A DNA stretch of 64,000 nucleotides from Sphingomonas sp. (GTDB lineage: Bacteria > Pseudomonadota > Alphaproteobacteria > Sphingomonadales > Sphingomonadaceae), in contig NZ_JAQZBC010000001.1 in assembly GCF_029239295.1 (NCBI RefSeq), forward strand, positions 124,001-188,000, written 5' to 3'. Positions 61,311 to 64,000 of the stretch are shown piece after piece (position 1 is the first letter of the stretch; every line of letters begins with the position of its first letter). The position numbers and the translations under genes were made by a program. The notes under the pieces are model-generated. The model had not been told where the DNA came from, did not search any database, and was given only the letters and a program-made list of their open reading frames with translations.

Positions 61311-64000
61311 TCAGCGCTCCTGCTTGTGAAGCAACAGGATCGATGTGATCGTGATCACCGGCCAGGTAATCAGCAGCGGCCACAGTGACGCCCAGAGATC
61401 GTGGAAGCCCAGACCCTTGTTGAACACGCCGCGCGTGATCGTGATCATGTGCGACGAGGGGTAGATTTCGCCAAAGATCCGCCCGCCGCCTTCCAGGGAA
61501 GTCACCGGATCGATCATGCCGCCATAGGTGAGAGTCGGGATCAATGTGCCGATCATCGCCAGGAACAATGCGGCGATCTGACTGCGGGTGACCGACGACG
61601 CGAGCAGCCCCATGCCGGTCGAGACAAAGGAAAACAGGAGGGCGCCGACCGTCAGCGCCGCGATGTTGCCGGTGATCGGGACGCCGAAGATCCATCGCGC
61701 CATCAGCACCATGATGGTGAAGTTGATCATGGCGAGCGCGACGTAAGGAAGCTGTTTGCCCAGCAGGAACTCGCTTCGGGTCACCGGCGTCACATAGAAA
61801 TTGATGATCGATCCCGTTTCCTTCTCCCGCACTACCGCCATCGCGGCGAGCATCGCGGGCAGCATCAACAGCAGGAGCGGGATGACGCTCGGCACCATTG
61901 CGGGCAGGCTTCGTATGTCGGGATTGTAACGGTAGCGGTTCTGCACCGCGACGGACGTGTTGGCGCCTGCACGCGTCCCCCCAGTCAGCCCTGCCTCCCG
62001 CATCTCCGTCGCCAGCCAGCGTTGATGCAGGCCCTGGACGTAGCCGCGGATCGTCTCTGCGCGCAGTGGCATCGCCCCATCGTACCAGGCAGCGATGGGT
62101 TGCGGGCGCCCGCGACGGAGGTCGCGGCCAAACCCAGGCGGGATCTCTACCGCAAGCGCGATGTCCCCGGCACGCATACGACGATCCATGTCGTCGTAGC
62201 TCGTGATCGGGGCGCGTTGGACGAAGTATTTCGAACTGGCGATGCCCTCCGAGTATTCCCGGCTGATCGCGCTCTGGTCACGATCAAGGACGGCATAGCG
62301 TATGTCGTCGACATCAAGGCTGATTCCGAACCCGATCACCAGCAGCAGGATCATCGACCCGGCCAGCGCGAGCGCGCCGCGTACCGGATCGCGCTGAAGC
62401 TCCAGCGTTTCGCGCCACAGATAGCTGTACATTCGCCGCGGGCTAAACCGGCTTCGCCGCCTCGACGTCCGTTCATCCTGATCAGGCGACGCGAGCGCTT
62501 CCATCGGTGCTTCCGCCGCGGCGTCGCTACTCGCTTCAACCAGATAGGAGATGAAGGCTTCTTCCAGCGTTGCTGCGCCCCGCTTCTCCATCAATCGCGC
62601 GGGGGTGTCGCTGTCCAGCACCTTGCCCGCGTCCATCATCGATATGCGGTCGCAGCGCTCGGCTTCATTCATGAAGTGGGTCGAGACGAAGATCGTGACC
62701 TGGTCGCGACGTGATAGCTCGATCAGCAACCGCCAGAACGTGTCGCGCGCCACCGGATCAACGCCCGAGGTCGGCTCGTCGAGGATCAGTATCTCGGGCC
62801 GATGAACCATCGCGACGGCTAACGACAATCGCTGCCGCGCACCCAGCGGCATGGCGGGCGGCAGGTCCTGTGCCGCTTCCTCCAACCCGAAACGCTGCAT
62901 CATCTCGGCGACGCGGCCGGGGATCTCCTCTGCCGCCACGTTAAACAGGTGGGCGTGGAGTTCTAGATTCTGGCGAACCGTCAGTTCGCTGTAGAGCGAA
63001 AAGGCCTGGCTCATGTACCCCACGCGGCGACGCACGTTGATGTCTCGGGGATCGATCGGTTTCCCGAAAAGCTGCGCTTCTCCTTCGCTGGGTGGAAGAA
63101 GCCCCGTGAGCATCTTCATCGTGGTCGATTTGCCGCAGCCGTTGGAGCCGAGAAAGCCGAAGATCTCACCGCGTACGATGCGGAAGCTGACATGGTCTAC
63201 GGCGACGAAATCGCCGAAACGCATGGTCAGCCCGCGAGCCTCGATCGCGACATCCTTCTCGTCGATGGCCAACGGCGGTTTGACGACCGGGGTGTGATCG
63301 CGCTTCTTGTCCTCTGGAAGAAGCGCGATGAACGCTTCGTCCAGCCGGGGCGACGCCGTCTGCGTCATCAACTCCTGGGGCGTGCCGGTTGCGAGCACGC
63401 GGCCGTCGTCCATCGCGATCAACCAGTCGAACCGTTCCGCCTCATCCATGTATGCGGTGGCGACCACGACGCTCATGCCGGGATTCTGTTCACGGATCTG
63501 ACCGACCAGGATCCAGAACTTGGCCCGAGCAAGCGGGTCGACGCCCGTCGTCGGTTCATCCAGGATCAACAGGCGCGGTTCATGGATCAGGGCGCAGCAT
63601 AGGCCCAGCTTCTGCTTCATCCCGCCCGAGAGCTTTCCCGCGGGACGCGACAGGAAGTTCTCCAGCCCGGTGGCTCGCGTCAGATCGTGGATCCGCCGCA
63701 GCCTTTCGTCAGGTGCCTGGCCGAACAGGCGAGCGAAGAACTGAAGGTTCTCCTCAACCGAAAGCGTGGGGTACAGGTTCTTGCCCAGCCCTTGCGGCAT
63801 GTAGGCGATCCGCGGACACACAATGTCGCGGTGACTGCGATCCCGCATGTCGCCGCCGAGCACCTCGACAATTCCTTCCTGGATGACGCGGGCGCCGGCC
63901 ATGAGGGAAAACAGGCTGGACTTTCCCACCCCGTCGGGGCCGATGATGCCCACCATCTGACCGGCGGGAAGCGCGAGATTTAGGTTGTCGAGCGCGATCG
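61311..64000 (-). CDS. rbbA: RbbA-type ABC exporter: two ATPase domains fused to a permease, 5' truncated
   Basis: About 896 visible codons; the frame is open to the window edge, so the true start lies beyond. First ATPase: Walker [10 protein letters not shown], signature [11 protein letters not shown], Walker [14 protein letters not shown]. Second ATPase: [19 protein letters not shown] (signature degenerate, LG in place of LSGG), [12 protein letters not shown]. From about residue 520 a permease with one span, a periplasmic domain and five spans ([30 protein letters not shown]). RbbA was named as a ribosome-associated ATPase, but the layout is that of a drug or metabolite exporter with an HlyD-like adaptor, which would be encoded just outside the window. 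Confidence 0.93.
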   Translation of the reverse strand, partial: IALDNLNLALPAGQMVGIIGPDGVGKSSLFSLMAGARVIQEGIVEVLGGDMRDRSHRDIVCPRIAYMPQGLGKNLYPTLSVEENLQFFARLFGQAPDERLRRIHDLTRATGLENFLSRPAGKLSGGMKQKLGLCCALIHEPRLLILDEPTTGVDPLARAKFWILVGQIREQNPGMSVVVATAYMDEAERFDWLIAMDDGRVLATGTPQELMTQTASPRLDEAFIALLPEDKKRDHTPVVKPPLAIDEKDVAIEARGLTMRFGDFVAVDHVSFRIVRGEIFGFLGSNGCGKSTTMKMLTGLLPPSEGEAQLFGKPIDPRDINVRRRVGYMSQAFSLYSELTVRQNLELHAHLFNVAAEEIPGRVAEMMQRFGLEEAAQDLPPAMPLGARQRLSLAVAMVHRPEILILDEPTSGVDPVARDTFWRLLIELSRRDQVTIFVSTHFMNEAERCDRISMMDAGKVLDSDTPARLMEKRGAATLEEAFISYLVEASSDAAAEAPMEALASPDQDERTSRRRSRFSPRRMYSYLWRETLELQRDPVRGALALAGSMILLLVIGFGISLDVDDIRYAVLDRDQSAISREYSEGIASSKYFVQRAPITSYDDMDRRMRAGDIALAVEIPPGFGRDLRRGRPQPIAAWYDGAMPLRAETIRGYVQGLHQRWLATEMREAGLTGGTRAGANTSVAVQNRYRYNPDIRSLPAMVPSVIPLLLLMLPAMLAAMAVVREKETGSIINFYVTPVTRSEFLLGKQLPYVALAMINFTIMVLMARWIFGVPITGNIAALTVGALLFSFVSTGMGLLASSVTRSQIAALFLAMIGTLIPTLTYGGMIDPVTSLEGGGRIFGEIYPSSHMITITRGVFNKGLGFHDLWASLWPLLITWPVITITSILLLHKQER

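Overview
The window is about 64 kb of high-GC chromosomal DNA that reads as an alphaproteobacterium of the Sphingomonadaceae, probably Sphingomonas or a close relative. This rests on the mreB-mreC-mreD-pbp2-rodA order, the glmU-glmS pair, a DksA with a degraded zinc finger, a PEP-CTERM-like VPAP tail, a BigR-type ArsR with a rhodanese/DUF2892 partner, and several CoA-dependent catabolic clusters. Species was inferred, not computed. I see no prophage, insertion sequence, CRISPR array or rRNA operon.

Layout. 1-2251 holds the end of glmU and all of glmS. 2305-5810 (minus) is an M20 amidohydrolase, an MDR oxidoreductase, an exported cyclophilin and a small exported protein. 5988-9980 (minus) is a catabolic operon: FAD monooxygenase, NTF2/SnoaL-like protein and two dissimilar acyl-CoA dehydrogenases. 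A small gap with a 28-residue membrane ORF and tRNA-Lys leads to the cell-elongation operon (10708-16390, minus). mutL, mfd, sdhE and recG (16528-24347) form a repair block. 24516-30806 holds an exported Ntn hydrolase, an ArsR plus frameshifted rhodanese, tyrS, a LysM/M23 lipoprotein, serS and a host-attachment-family protein. 30903-33288 carries a Ser/Gly/Thr-rich exported protein, dksA, a PilZ protein and tRNA-Leu.

33334-36027 is a heme oxygenase convergent with a bacteriophytochrome kinase, that is, the chromophore maker beside its photoreceptor. 36108-44357 is an acyl-CoA block: flavin oxidoreductase, an LvaC-like dehydrogenase divergent from an LvaA-like kinase and an LvaB-like DUF6285 protein, glutaryl-CoA dehydrogenase with a class III CoA-transferase, a racemase-type protein and an orphan 2Fe-2S subunit. 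An MFS carrier and a one-chain biotin-dependent acyl-CoA carboxylase follow (44344-48912).

49566-53268 (minus) is a tyrosine/homogentisate operon (hppD, hmgA, Rieske protein, DsbA-like protein), divergent from a MarR regulator and a ROK sugar kinase with an operator-like palindrome between them. The window ends with a REC-GGDEF-EAL protein, two lipoproteins, a universal stress protein and an RbbA-type ABC exporter that runs off the right edge.

I found no wholly new system. The items most worth following are the kinase/DUF6285/dehydrogenase module, the acyl-CoA carboxylase whose best start is AUA, the rhodanese frameshift beside an intact BigR-like repressor and its tandem operator, the hppD/MarR operator, and the dehydrogenase pair that looks like an obligate heteromer.
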